A stretch of 50,306 bases of DNA from assembly GCA_002320665.1 (NCBI GenBank), contig DCKO01000096.1, positions 1-50,306 of the forward strand, read 5' to 3'. This stretch comes from Micavibrio sp. UBA1672. Its GTDB lineage: Bacteria > Pseudomonadota > Alphaproteobacteria > Micavibrionales > Micavibrionaceae. The notes under the pieces were generated by a model. It made no database searches. It saw only the letters and a program-made list of their open reading frames with translations, and was not told the origin of the DNA. Of this stretch, positions 33,682-41,667 are shown piece after piece (the first letter of the stretch is position 1; each line of letters starts with the position of its first letter). Position numbers and translations under genes: made by a program.

Positions 33682-33719
33682 AAAAAAAGCTAGCAAAGGA
33701 ATCGGTCCTTCGCTAGCTC
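33682..33719 (-). terminator. Rho-independent terminator of the rpsF-rpsR-rplI operon
   Basis: On the minus strand AGCTAGCGAAGGA pairs with TCCTTTGCTAGCT (one mismatch) around a five-base loop, followed by seven T. It stands about 40 bases after rplI, a textbook intrinsic terminator, and separates the ribosomal genes from dnaB. Confidence 0.92.
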
Positions 33720-33757
33720 TAATGATTTTTATATTGTGAATAACGGGGATGAAAGCG

Positions 33758-34354
33758 TTATGCTTTTGTTTCGTCCTCGTTTTCTTCCGCAGAGGCTTCC
33801 TTAGCTTCGTCTTCTGCCTTGGCGATTGCCTCTGCTGGTGTTTCTTCGTTATCGACAATCAGGGCTTTACCTGTTTTGTCCTGAATTTCGGCTTCTTCAG
33901 GTGAGCGCGCAACGTTAATTGTGACATTGATTTTGACTTCGGCGTGAAGGGCAACTTCGATATCAAACAAACCAATGGTTTTGATATTGTCATTTAAATT
34001 TACCATTGCACGATCAATTTTAACATCGCTTACTTTTTCGTTGATCGCAGCGGCGATATCACGTGAATTAACAGAGCCGTAAAGACGTCCACTTTCCGAA
34101 GCTTGGCGGATAAGGGGTGCTTTTACGCCTTCTATCTTTTTCGCCAGCTTTTCAGCTTCTTTCTTTTTCTTTTCATTGTCAGCTTCCAGTGATTTTTTCT
34201 GGGCTTCGAAATAAGCAATGTTTTCCTTGCTGGCGCGCAAAGCTTTTTTCTGTGGCAGAAGGTAGTTACGTGCATAGCCCGGCTTTACATTGACGAGATC
34301 GCCCATTTCACCGAGATTATCGACACGTTCTAAAAGTATAATTTGTGTAGACAT
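33758..34354 (-). CDS. rplI: 50S ribosomal protein L9
   Basis: 198 residues. The N-terminal domain is canonical L9: ILLERVDNLGEMGDLVNVKPGYARNYL (seen from residue 5; ends ILLER and ARNYL), then the long connecting helix and the C-terminal rRNA-binding domain with SGRLYGSVNSRDIA. After residue about 150 an acidic Ala/Glu tail of about 45 residues extends beyond the bacterial norm of about 150; such tails are frequent in alphaproteobacteria. It is the last gene of the rpsF-rpsR-rplI operon. Confidence 0.97.
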   Translation of the reverse strand: MSTQIILLERVDNLGEMGDLVNVKPGYARNYLLPQKKALRASKENIAYFEAQKKSLEADNEKKKKEAEKLAKKIEGVKAPLIRQASESGRLYGSVNSRDIAAAINEKVSDVKIDRAMVNLNDNIKTIGLFDIEVALHAEVKINVTINVARSPEEAEIQDKTGKALIVDNEETPAEAIAKAEDEAKEASAEENEDETKA

Positions 34355-34375
34355 AATGTATCTCCAATTTCAAAA

Positions 34376-34648
34376 TTATCTGCGACCTTGAGGTGCGCCG
34401 TGATCGCTTTCAGTTTGTACATAAGGTAGCAAACCCATAAAGCGTGCGCGTTTGATCGCCTTGGCCAATTCACGTTGTTTCTTTTGGGAAACGGCTGTGA
34501 TACGGCTTGGTACGATTTTTCCTCTTTCGGAAATGTAACGGCTTAGTGTGCGTGTATCTTTCCAGTCAATTGTCGGCGCGTTCTCGCCTGTGAAAGGGCA
34601 GGTTTTCTTGCGGCGGAAAAAAGGACGTTTTACTGTTGGTGCACTCAT
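34376..34648 (-). CDS. rpsR: 30S ribosomal protein S18
   Basis: 90 residues. It has the S18 core: CPFTGENAPTIDWKDTRTL, LSRYISERGKIVPSRITAVS and KQRELAKAIKRARFMGLLPY. It binds beside S6 on the 30S platform. Its start overlaps the rpsF stop by one base (TAATG), so the S6/S18 partners are translationally coupled. Twenty-one bases separate it from rplI. Confidence 0.98.
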   Translation of the reverse strand: MSAPTVKRPFFRRKKTCPFTGENAPTIDWKDTRTLSRYISERGKIVPSRITAVSQKKQRELAKAIKRARFMGLLPYVQTESDHGAPQGRR

Positions 34649-35013
34649 TACGCGGCCTCCTTCTCATCTTTTGTGTTGTCATCATCGCGGCTGGATTTGT
34701 CCATAATAACAGACGGGCCGTCGGATAGGGCTTCTTCGCGGATGGTTAGGTGACGCACAACATCTTCGTGCAGGCGCATTTGTCTTTCCATTTCATGCAA
34801 AGCAGCAGGATCAGTATCTGTTTCGATCAGGACATAGTGGCCTTTACGGGCTTTGTTGATCTTATAAGCAAAGTTCCGAAGACCCCAAAATTCGGTCTTG
34901 TGGATTTTACCTTTACCATCTGTGATAATTTTAGAAAATTGCTCGGTCAGGGCTTTTACTTGACCATCGGTCAGATCCTGCCGTGCAATAAACACGGTTT
35001 CATAAAAGGGCAT
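34648..35013 (-). CDS. rpsF: 30S ribosomal protein S6
   Basis: 121 residues from ATG at 35013, with AGGAG five bases upstream; a longer frame to 35088 would include non-conserved residues and is rejected. The product starts MPFYETVFIARQDL, the S6 signature, with WGLRNFAYKINKARKGHYVL later and an acidic tail. It is the first gene of the ribosomal operon, with a promoter candidate about 65-90 bases upstream. Confidence 0.97.
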   Translation of the reverse strand: MPFYETVFIARQDLTDGQVKALTEQFSKIITDGKGKIHKTEFWGLRNFAYKINKARKGHYVLIETDTDPAALHEMERQMRLHEDVVRHLTIREEALSDGPSVIMDKSSRDDDNTKDEKEAA

Positions 35014-35076
35014 ATTAACTCCTCTTGGGTTAGCCAACATTCTTTGATGCCAGCGAGGTTTCTTCAAATTTGGCGC

Positions 35077-35105
35077 AATATTGCTCAAAACCTGAAAAAA
35101 GGCAA
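35077..35105 (-). promoter_or_regulatory. Candidate promoter of the rpsF operon
   Basis: On the minus strand TTGCCT (35100-35105), a 17-base spacer and AATATT (35077-35082), 64 bases before the rpsF start. Placement fits; the -10 match is modest. Confidence 0.4.
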
Positions 35106-35134
35106 GGTTTTTTTATGAAATTTCTTGATGGGCT

Positions 35135-35428
35135 TTAGTTTTGGGTGTTGGTGTTTACAACATCCGAGACATAAGCCGCCATAAAATTGGACCAGGCATC
35201 GGCCTTGGCGTCTTGGGTGCGGCTGTGATTCATGCCGCCGCGGATCAGCAATTCAAGTGTTTCGCGTGTTAATGCAGGATTGTTGAGGGCATGGCGGAAG
35301 CGGGCCACTGACATGGCAGCGAAGCCTGCGAAATCACAATTGGCAGGATTAAATTCGGCAAAGTCGTTGTATGCCGCACGTGTTTCCTCAATCAGAGTAC
35401 TCAATTCCTGTTCATTAATTTGTGTCAT
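35135..35428 (-). CDS. Hypothetical small protein
   Basis: 97 residues from ATG at 35428, which has GAGGG seven bases upstream; the longer frame to 35503 is rejected. Sequence runs TQINEQELSTLIEETRAAYN to VSDVVNTNTQN. All-helical, with FAAMSVARFRHALNNPALT near the middle and no recognised family. It stands alone between the rpsF promoter and fabD, transcribed toward rpsF. Confidence 0.6.
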   Translation of the reverse strand: MTQINEQELSTLIEETRAAYNDFAEFNPANCDFAGFAAMSVARFRHALNNPALTRETLELLIRGGMNHSRTQDAKADAWSNFMAAYVSDVVNTNTQN

Positions 35429-35570
35429 TCCTGTTCCCTCATATTTTATAAATCTTGTCATTTCCCACATGCAAAACTCGATTATGAAAGCACATAATGC
35501 CATAAATTGTAATATTGTTGCAAATTTAAAGTGATTTTGGCTTATAAAATTATCAACAGGGCATAGGGGA

Positions 35571-35598
35571 TTGACAAAAACCCTAGAGTCTTTATGAA
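35571..35598 (+). promoter_or_regulatory. Candidate sigma70 promoter of fabD
   Basis: TTGACA (35571-35576), 16-base spacer, TATGAA (35593-35598), about 65 bases ahead of the fabD start in an otherwise AT-rich gap. Confidence 0.5.
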
Positions 35599-35663
35599 AA
35601 CAGGGGAGAAGAATTCTCTTTTTAAATTATAAAATATTAAGTAAAAACAATAGGATAATAATT

Positions 35664-36608
35664 ATGGCACGTGGTTTTGTTTTCCCCGGACAAGGGTCTC
35701 AATACATCGGTATGGGTAAGGCGCTTTCAGAAGGCTTTACAGAGGCAAAAGAGGTGTTTCAGGAAGTTGATGATGCTTTGTCGCAGAATTTGAGTCGAAT
35801 CATTTTCGATGGGCCGGAAGAAGATTTGAACCTGACCGCAAACACGCAGCCAGCCTTGATGGCTGTCTCTATGGCGGTGGTGCGTGTGTTGGAAAAGCAA
35901 GGTGGTTTTGCTCTGGCGGATCAGTGTTCTTATGTGGCTGGGCATTCCTTGGGTGAGTATTCGGCGCTGACGGCGGCAGGTGTTGTAAGCATTGCCGATA
36001 CGGCGAGATTGCTAAAAATTCGTGGGACAGAGATGCAAAAGGCTGTGCCGGTAGGTGTTGGCGCGATGGCGGCAATTTTAGGTATGGAGATGGAGGCTGT
36101 GGCTAAAATTGCCTCCGAAGCGGCTGGTGAGCAAATCTGTGAAGCGGCGAATGATAATTCCGATGGGCAGATTGTGGTGAGCGGTCATAAGGAAGCGGTG
36201 GAGCGTGCGGTCGAGATAGCAGCGGCGCAAGGGGCGAAACGGGCCGTCATGTTGCCAGTCTCTGCGCCGTTTCATTGTGCATTGATGGAGCCAGCGGCTC
36301 GGGCTATGGCGGATGCTTTGGCGGCAGTCGAATTTAAAGCGCCGTCAGTTCCTGTGGTGGCGAATGTTACCGCGCAAGGGGAGAGTGATCCTGCTATTTT
36401 GAAATCCTTGCTGGTTGATCAGATCACAGGGAAAGTGCGCTGGCGTGAGTCTGTGCTTTGGATGCGGGATCAAGGTGTGAGTGATCTGGTCGAGCTTGGC
36501 GCTGGCAAAGTGCTCAGTGGCTTAACACGCCGCATTGACCGAGACGTGAAATCCCAGAGCATTGAAACACCAGAGCAGATTGAAGCGTTTTTGGGGAGTT
36601 TGGGTTAA
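35664..36608 (+). CDS. fabD: Malonyl-CoA:ACP transacylase FabD
   Basis: 314 residues, normal length. Motifs: FPGQGSQYIGMG at the N-terminus, catalytic Ser in VAGHSLGEYSALTAAG, Arg in LLKIRGTEMQKA, catalytic His in SAPFHCALMEPAA, and VVANVTAQ. It charges ACP with malonyl units for fatty acid synthesis. The usual partner fabG is 14 kb away. A 23-base piece of its 3' end is duplicated at 37494-37516 beyond the next gene, a sign of insertion or rearrangement there. Confidence 0.97.
   Translation: MARGFVFPGQGSQYIGMGKALSEGFTEAKEVFQEVDDALSQNLSRIIFDGPEEDLNLTANTQPALMAVSMAVVRVLEKQGGFALADQCSYVAGHSLGEYSALTAAGVVSIADTARLLKIRGTEMQKAVPVGVGAMAAILGMEMEAVAKIASEAAGEQICEAANDNSDGQIVVSGHKEAVERAVEIAAAQGAKRAVMLPVSAPFHCALMEPAARAMADALAAVEFKAPSVPVVANVTAQGESDPAILKSLLVDQITGKVRWRESVLWMRDQGVSDLVELGAGKVLSGLTRRIDRDVKSQSIETPEQIEAFLGSLG
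36579..36601 (+). repeat. fabD 3'-end direct repeat, copy 1
   Basis: Sequence starting ATTGAAGCGTTTTTGGGG within the last codons of fabD; it matches 37494-37516 at 22 of 23 bases. The pair brackets the DUF1963 gene. Confidence 0.65.
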
Positions 36609-36655
36609 TTTTGTGATATTGTCTTTTGTCCAATGTTAGATAAGGGGATTATAAA

Positions 36656-37435
36656 GTGGTCAATATTTTTGGTTTGTTCAAAAAGAAAGAAGTGCGGCAA
36701 CCTCAGGAAGAAGTAAGTTGGGAAGATATCAAGGATATTTTAGCGCCTTATAAACGAACAGTTTGGTTTCCAAAGGTAGAAGATCAAAAATCAGATGAAA
36801 TGGCTTCAAAATTTTCAGGAATACCTGCTTTGGCTAAAGGCGAGTCTTGGCCTTGCTGTTCTCATTGTGATGAGCCTATGCAATTATTTTTGCAATTAAA
36901 TTCAAAAGATCTTCCCGAGTCTGCCGGAAAACCTTTTGGAGACGGGTTTTTACAGGTTTTTTATTGTACAAACTGGGATCAGGAATGTGAAATAGAGTGT
37001 GAGGCGTATTTCCCTTTTTCAAAAAGCACTTTGGTCAGGGTTGTTAATTATCAGCCAGAATCTGTCTTATCTCTTGATGTATCACCAGTCAAAGATGCTT
37101 TTCCTGAAAAGAGCATTACCGGATGGGAAGAGCAGTCAGATTATCCAAATTGGGAGGAGTTAGAAGAGCTTGGTTTGACTTTATCTGATTCTCAGTATGA
37201 GTTTTGGTCGGAACAGGAATATCCCAGAAACCGTGATAAGCTTTTGGGATGGCCTCATTGGGTTCAGGGTGTTGAGTATCCTGATTGTCCAGATTGCGGG
37301 AATTCTATGAAATTTATTTTTCAAATAGATTCAGAAGATAACATACCGTATATGTTCGGCGATGTTGGTTGTGCTCATATTACACAATGCGCAGAACATA
37401 AAGATAAATTAGCGATTGCGTGGGCTTGTTGCTAG
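36656..37435 (+). CDS. DUF1963 (YwqG-like) protein
   Basis: 259 residues starting at GTG 36656 with AAGGGG upstream. Two halves carry DUF1963 landmarks: SKFSGIPALAKGESWPCC with CSHCDEPMQLFLQLN (a CxxC pair), and DKLLGWPHWVQGVEYPDCPDC followed by FQIDSEDN and GDVGCAHITQCAEHKDKLA at the end. Function of the family is unknown. It is more AT-rich than neighbouring core genes, sits between two copies of a fabD-end repeat, and precedes a DUF1877 gene, so it is probably accessory DNA. Confidence 0.85.
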   Translation: MVNIFGLFKKKEVRQPQEEVSWEDIKDILAPYKRTVWFPKVEDQKSDEMASKFSGIPALAKGESWPCCSHCDEPMQLFLQLNSKDLPESAGKPFGDGFLQVFYCTNWDQECEIECEAYFPFSKSTLVRVVNYQPESVLSLDVSPVKDAFPEKSITGWEEQSDYPNWEELEELGLTLSDSQYEFWSEQEYPRNRDKLLGWPHWVQGVEYPDCPDCGNSMKFIFQIDSEDNIPYMFGDVGCAHITQCAEHKDKLAIAWACC

Positions 37436-37493
37436 TGTTTATTTACTCAGCTGCTATGGCTTGAGGGGGTGGTTTAAGAGATGGGGTTAGCGT

Positions 37494-37516
37494 ATTGAAG
37501 GGTTTTTGGGGAGTTT
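37494..37516 (+). repeat. fabD 3'-end direct repeat, copy 2
   Basis: ATTGAAGGGTTTTTGGGG and following bases, in the gap between the DUF1963 and DUF1877 genes; 22 of 23 bases match the end of fabD. No reading frame uses it here. Confidence 0.65.
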
Positions 37517-37541
37517 ATAACCGTTACTTAGGAGAGGAAAA

Positions 37542-38144
37542 ATGGGAATAGTAATGGAATTTTATAGTGTTTCGGATTCAAATATTGAAAGAATATTAGA
37601 GCAACCGGCGTTGATTTGGCGGTTAATAGCCCGAGATGAGCTGGAAGTTTATGAAGAGGCGGTTAGAGGGCAGAATAAAATTGGTTTTTTTGCAAAACTT
37701 TTGGGTAAGAAAGCCGTAGCACCTGCTGATATATCTGATCTGGAATTTGCAGAAGGTGAAGGTATTGGAGGAGAAATTGATAAAGCATGGAATGGTATTC
37801 ATTACTGTCTTAATAAAACTGTAGATGAAGCTGAGCCACCGATGGATTTTATTACTATTGGCGGCAAAGAGGCAGGCAATATAGATGTAGGTTATGGTCC
37901 TGCCCGGCTTTTTAGCAGTAAACAAGTCAAGGAAATCAATGCCTGTTTATCCGAAATTTCGGAAGATGATTTCAGAAATAACTATGATCCTAGCGATATG
38001 GAGAAGCTGGAAATATATCCCAATATTTGGGAGAGAGATGGAGAGGAAGCTCTCGACTATATAAGCGAATATTATAATGACCTTAAATCTTTTATCTCGA
38101 ATTGTGCCAAGAATAATTTAGGCTTAGCTATTTGTTTGTGCTGA
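37542..38144 (+). CDS. DUF1877 (YfbM-like) protein
   Basis: 200 residues. Family pattern: IDKAWNGIHYCLNKT, FITIGGKEAG, DVGYGPARLFSSKQVKEI, then IYPNIWERDGEEALDYI and FISNCAKNNLGLAICL at the end. The start at 37542 has GGAGAGG just upstream. The family is of unknown function and small; it often appears as a scattered accessory gene. Its neighbour is the DUF1963 gene, and the two may have arrived together. It converges on the iron permease gene. Confidence 0.88.
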   Translation: MGIVMEFYSVSDSNIERILEQPALIWRLIARDELEVYEEAVRGQNKIGFFAKLLGKKAVAPADISDLEFAEGEGIGGEIDKAWNGIHYCLNKTVDEAEPPMDFITIGGKEAGNIDVGYGPARLFSSKQVKEINACLSEISEDDFRNNYDPSDMEKLEIYPNIWERDGEEALDYISEYYNDLKSFISNCAKNNLGLAICLC

Positions 38145-38150
38145 AGTTGA

Positions 38151-38984
38151 TCACTCTGCGGCAACGGCCTGAACCTGCGGTTTTTTACGACCGATTAGCA
38201 TATAGGCCGAGCCGATGGCGGCGAGGGCACCTGTGTAGAAGACTAGCTCCATGCCTGTGGGGCGCGGGGTGTAGCCTACTAGAACGGCGAGGGTTTCACC
38301 GACAAAGCCATGACCGGGGATAAAGGCTGAGGTATCCCAGACTTGCGGGATGAGATCAGGTAGCACGCCTGCGGCGATTAGGAAGTTTGCGCCTTGTGCG
38401 GCCATGCCAGCGGTCAGGACGATCAGCATCCAGCTTGTGACCGTAAAGAGGTGTCTCTGGAAGGCTTTGAGTAGGCCAAAGTAAAGAGCCGCGCCTATGA
38501 TCGCGCCGCCAATGCCGCCGATGACGCCGCCGAGGATAATCTCACTCATAGTGTAAGCACCCGAAGCGGTCATGCCATAGGTGAAGAGCACGATTTCCGC
38601 GCCTTCGCGGAAGGTTGCCAGAGCAATCACGCCGACGATAATATATAGTGATCTTTTGCCTTCGACGACGTCTTTGCCGACTGCTTTGAGGTTTTGCGCC
38701 ATTTCGCGGCCGTGTTTTTTCATCCAGACCACCGTCCAGCTTAGGAAACCAACAGCGATAAACATGATGCAGGCATTGAAGATTTCCTGTCCCATACCGT
38801 CAATCGCGGCAGAGATTTTATCGGTGAAAAAGGCGATAAAGATAGAGCCGATGACCCCGAGCGTCAAACCGGCGAGGGCTAAAAACCCGCGTCCCGGAAG
38901 GCCGCGTGTGGCGGCCATCACAATACCGAGTACAAGTGCGACTTCGAGGATTTCACGAAAGACGATTGTGGCGGTCGGGAACAT
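38151..38984 (-). CDS. efeU: FTR1-family high-affinity iron permease
   Basis: 277 residues with seven predicted membrane spans. The two iron-transport REGLE-type motifs are present: REILEVALVLGIVMAATRG near the N-terminus and ATFREGAEIVLFTYGM in the fourth span. It moves iron across the inner membrane, usually after oxidation. It follows a secreted cupredoxin by 20 bases. The EfeB peroxidase and the M75 domain of EfeO are missing, so the system resembles the FtrBC half of FtrABCD rather than full EfeUOB. Fur boxes stand upstream of the operon. Confidence 0.93.
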   Translation of the reverse strand: MFPTATIVFREILEVALVLGIVMAATRGLPGRGFLALAGLTLGVIGSIFIAFFTDKISAAIDGMGQEIFNACIMFIAVGFLSWTVVWMKKHGREMAQNLKAVGKDVVEGKRSLYIIVGVIALATFREGAEIVLFTYGMTASGAYTMSEIILGGVIGGIGGAIIGAALYFGLLKAFQRHLFTVTSWMLIVLTAGMAAQGANFLIAAGVLPDLIPQVWDTSAFIPGHGFVGETLAVLVGYTPRPTGMELVFYTGALAAIGSAYMLIGRKKPQVQAVAAE

Positions 38985-39004
38985 GGCTTTAAGTCTCCTT
39001 TTAT

Positions 39005-39721
39005 CTATTCGGCGATGATATAGCCATTGGCGCTGTCCATATTGAACTCACCAAAATAATGGTATTTGCCGGGTTTCAAAGGCCCTACAAATATAGTGGC
39101 TTTGGTGTTGCCTGCAATGATTTTTTCGCGGTTAAAATCATGGCTTTCGAATTCCTCGGGCGTAGCGTCTTGATTATCTACGATCAGCTTGATTTTCTTG
39201 CCTGCTGGAACTTTCAAGGTTTCTGGCGAGAATTTGTGATCTTTGATAACGATTTCGTAGAACTCTTTTTCTTCTGCTTTGGCCGTTGTATCCGCCAGAG
39301 CAGCTGGCTCAGTTGATGCGCTTACGATCTCGGCGGCGGCTGGTTCAAGCTTGGCAAACCATTCACGAGTTTTGGCTTCTTCCTGCTTTTCAGAGGCAAA
39401 ATGGATGGCTTGAATGGCTTCGTCTAGCGCATCAACTTTAGCTTCTTCGGCGGCTTTTTCTGCGCGGATTTTATCAATCGCGGCTTCTAGTGTGTAGGAA
39501 ATTTCATGAATTTCTTCCAGTTCGGTGAATTCCAAAGCTTCTTCCTTTTTTAGGATTTTTGCGATTTTTGCAGTTTCACTTGTGAGCGCTTCGAAGGCGG
39601 CTTGAGTTGTTTCGATTGTTGCTTGGTAATGTTCAACACGTTCTTCGGCAGGGCTTTCTGCGTATGCAGGGAATGCGATTGCGAGTGCGGCAAGGCCGAG
39701 AAGGGGCGTAAATTTTTTCAT
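39005..39721 (-). CDS. Periplasmic cupredoxin-domain protein for iron uptake
   Basis: 238 residues. Signal peptide 1-21 (cleavage after AYA). Residues about 25-140 are a charged coiled-coil region. Residues about 150-238 form a cupredoxin: FYEIVIKDHKFSPETLKVPA, the FESHDFNREK loop with a ligand His, and GKYHYFGEFNM with His and Met as the remaining copper ligands. FtrB/EfeO-type cupredoxins oxidise ferrous iron before FTR1 import. It is the first gene of a two-gene operon with the permease and is probably Fur-controlled. Confidence 0.88.
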   Translation of the reverse strand: MKKFTPLLGLAALAIAFPAYAESPAEERVEHYQATIETTQAAFEALTSETAKIAKILKKEEALEFTELEEIHEISYTLEAAIDKIRAEKAAEEAKVDALDEAIQAIHFASEKQEEAKTREWFAKLEPAAAEIVSASTEPAALADTTAKAEEKEFYEIVIKDHKFSPETLKVPAGKKIKLIVDNQDATPEEFESHDFNREKIIAGNTKATIFVGPLKPGKYHYFGEFNMDSANGYIIAE

Positions 39722-39742
39722 TGGTTTTCTCTAATCTCTAAT

Positions 39743-39810
39743 TGATAATGATTATTAGTTACTGGTTTCTATCATCCGCAATTCGAAGATGCAAGTGCGA
39801 ATCTTTATCA
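39743..39810. promoter_or_regulatory. Fur boxes of the iron-uptake operon
   Basis: TGATAATGATTATTA at 39743-39757 matches the Fur 7-1-7 consensus except one base, 22 bases before the cupredoxin start. A second site, TGCGAATCTTTATCA at 39796-39810, is the reverse complement of TGATAAAGATTCGCA, close to the pair upstream of fabG. Iron repression is the expected effect. Confidence 0.75.
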
Positions 39811-39867
39811 CATTGGTATTTTGTGGTATTGCTCAGGAAATCAAAATGATTTTGGTCAAGGTTAGGC

Positions 39868-40221
39868 CTATATACCCAATTCTTTGCGCTTGGTTTTCGT
39901 TAGTCCTTCAATGACAAGTGAGTATGATTCTTCGATAAAAGATTTTAGTTTTTCATCGCTTAATCCGGGTGAGTCATAGTGTTGTATCCATTTCATGCCC
40001 CGGGAGGCCATATATGGAGCGGGGCGTAAACCTGGTTCATCTTTTAGAATGTCGTACATGAACTCATTGGTTTTAAAAGTAAATGCAGGCATGGATTCTG
40101 CCCAGCCACCAATGGTGAAGACTTTGCCACCTACTTTCCAAACATGCGAGTTTCCCCATTGCTGAGCATATGTTGTGGCTTTTAGGTTTTGGCAAAAGAT
40201 ATTAAATTCTTCGTAATCCAT
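39868..40221 (-). CDS. MmcQ/YjbR-family protein
   Basis: 117 residues. The CyaY-like fold family pattern is visible: WGNSHVWKVGGKVFTIGGW, then the FKTNEFMYDILKDEPGLRPAPYM stretch (ends FKTNE and APYM) and the GMKWIQHYDSPGLSDEKL motif. Family members are cytoplasmic, some bind DNA, and function is mostly unknown. It stands alone, 43 bases after radA in the same direction; the radA stop and its start may be on one transcript. Confidence 0.92.
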   Translation of the reverse strand: MDYEEFNIFCQNLKATTYAQQWGNSHVWKVGGKVFTIGGWAESMPAFTFKTNEFMYDILKDEPGLRPAPYMASRGMKWIQHYDSPGLSDEKLKSFIEESYSLVIEGLTKTKRKELGI

Positions 40222-40264
40222 GGATTTTTATAATGATGTGCTGTTAATAGTTGAAAATCGTATT

Positions 40265-41641
40265 TTAACCCGCAATCCCTAAAAAATCGGTGAGTTCGCG
40301 GATATGGCCTAGCTCATAGGTTTTTATAGCGGCTTTGCCGGAGGATTTTTTACCGCCCTTGGGGATGACGGCAGTTTTAAAGCCGAGCTTGGCGGCTTCT
40401 TTCATGCGGATATCGCTTTGCGCTACGTGTCGTATTTCTCCGGCTAGGCCGATTTCTCCTAAGAAAACCGTATCTGCCGGCAGGGTCTGATCGCTAAGCG
40501 CACTGATTAATGCGGCGGCGACGGCTAAATCTGCGGCGGGTTCTTGGATGCGGATGCCGCCAGCGATGTTCAGGAAAATATCATGGGAAGAGAGCGATAT
40601 GCCGCATCTGGTTTCAAGCACAGCGACGATCATGGCCAAGCGGTTGCTATCCCAGCCCAGAACGGCGCGGCGCGGGGAAGCAAGCGATGAGGGCGCGACC
40701 AAGGCTTGGACTTCGACCAGTAGCGGCCTTGTGCCTTCAAGGGCGGCGAGGACGGCGCTCCCCGCGGCGTCTTCTGCTCGTTGTTCGAGAAACAGAGCAG
40801 AGGGGTTTGCTACTTCGCTAAGCCCTTCGCGGATCATCTCAAAGACCCCGATTTCATCAGTGGGGCCGAAACGGTTTTTCACGGCTCGTAAGATGCGGAA
40901 TTGGTGGTTGCGATCGCCTTCGAAATATAAAACCGTATCCACGAGGTGTTCGAGGACTCGGGGGCCTGCAATTTGCCCGTCTTTGGTGACGTGGCCGACG
41001 AAGATCACTGCCATGTTGCGGCTTTTGGCGAAGCGGATGATTTCCTGCGCGCAAGTTCTGACTTGTGTGACTGTGCCGGGGGCGCTGTCGATATTGTCAA
41101 TATACATGGTCTGGATGGAGTCGATGACCAACAACTGCACGGCTTCTGGGGCGGAGCGCACGGATTCAAGGATATCACGGACATTGGTTGCGGCGGCGAG
41201 CTTAACGGGATGTTTGTCTAGCTCCAAGCGTTTTGCGCGCATACGGATTTGATCGGTGGATTCCTCGCCAGAGATGTATACGCAGTTTACCTTGTTGTTC
41301 ATAAGTGCGCAGACCGATTGCAAGAGGAGCGTGGATTTTCCGATGCCCGGATCGCCGCCGATTAATATGGCTGCGCCCGGTACGATGCCACCGCCTGTGA
41401 CGCGGTCAAATTCCTCGATCTTTGTTTTATAGCGCATATATTCGGTGATCTTGTCATTGCGCAAATCTTCGAAATCTATGACGCGGCCTTTGCCTTTGGT
41501 GCTCATGCCTTTGGGGATGCCGCCGCTTGCGACTTCTTCGGTGATGGTGTTCCATTCCGCGCAGGAATCGCATTTGCCTGACCAGCGATGGGATACCGCG
41601 CCGCAAGCAGAGCAAATGTATGATTTTTGTGCTTTTGCCAT
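40265..41641 (-). CDS. radA: DNA repair protein RadA
   Basis: 458 residues. N-terminal C4 zinc finger CSACGAVSHRWSGKCDSC, Walker A IGGDPGIGKSTLLLQ, Walker B QLLVIDSIQTM, the RadA-specific KNRFGPTDEIGVFEM motif, and a C-terminal Lon-protease-like domain (GGIRIQEPAADLAVAAALIS). It processes recombination intermediates as a branch-migration helicase. The length is normal. It is not directly followed by cvpA-purF as in many alphaproteobacteria, but by an MmcQ-like gene. Confidence 0.97.
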   Translation of the reverse strand: MAKAQKSYICSACGAVSHRWSGKCDSCAEWNTITEEVASGGIPKGMSTKGKGRVIDFEDLRNDKITEYMRYKTKIEEFDRVTGGGIVPGAAILIGGDPGIGKSTLLLQSVCALMNNKVNCVYISGEESTDQIRMRAKRLELDKHPVKLAAATNVRDILESVRSAPEAVQLLVIDSIQTMYIDNIDSAPGTVTQVRTCAQEIIRFAKSRNMAVIFVGHVTKDGQIAGPRVLEHLVDTVLYFEGDRNHQFRILRAVKNRFGPTDEIGVFEMIREGLSEVANPSALFLEQRAEDAAGSAVLAALEGTRPLLVEVQALVAPSSLASPRRAVLGWDSNRLAMIVAVLETRCGISLSSHDIFLNIAGGIRIQEPAADLAVAAALISALSDQTLPADTVFLGEIGLAGEIRHVAQSDIRMKEAAKLGFKTAVIPKGGKKSSGKAAIKTYELGHIRELTDFLGIAG

Positions 41642-41667
41642 GATTAAGAGGCGAACCTATTCTAAGA

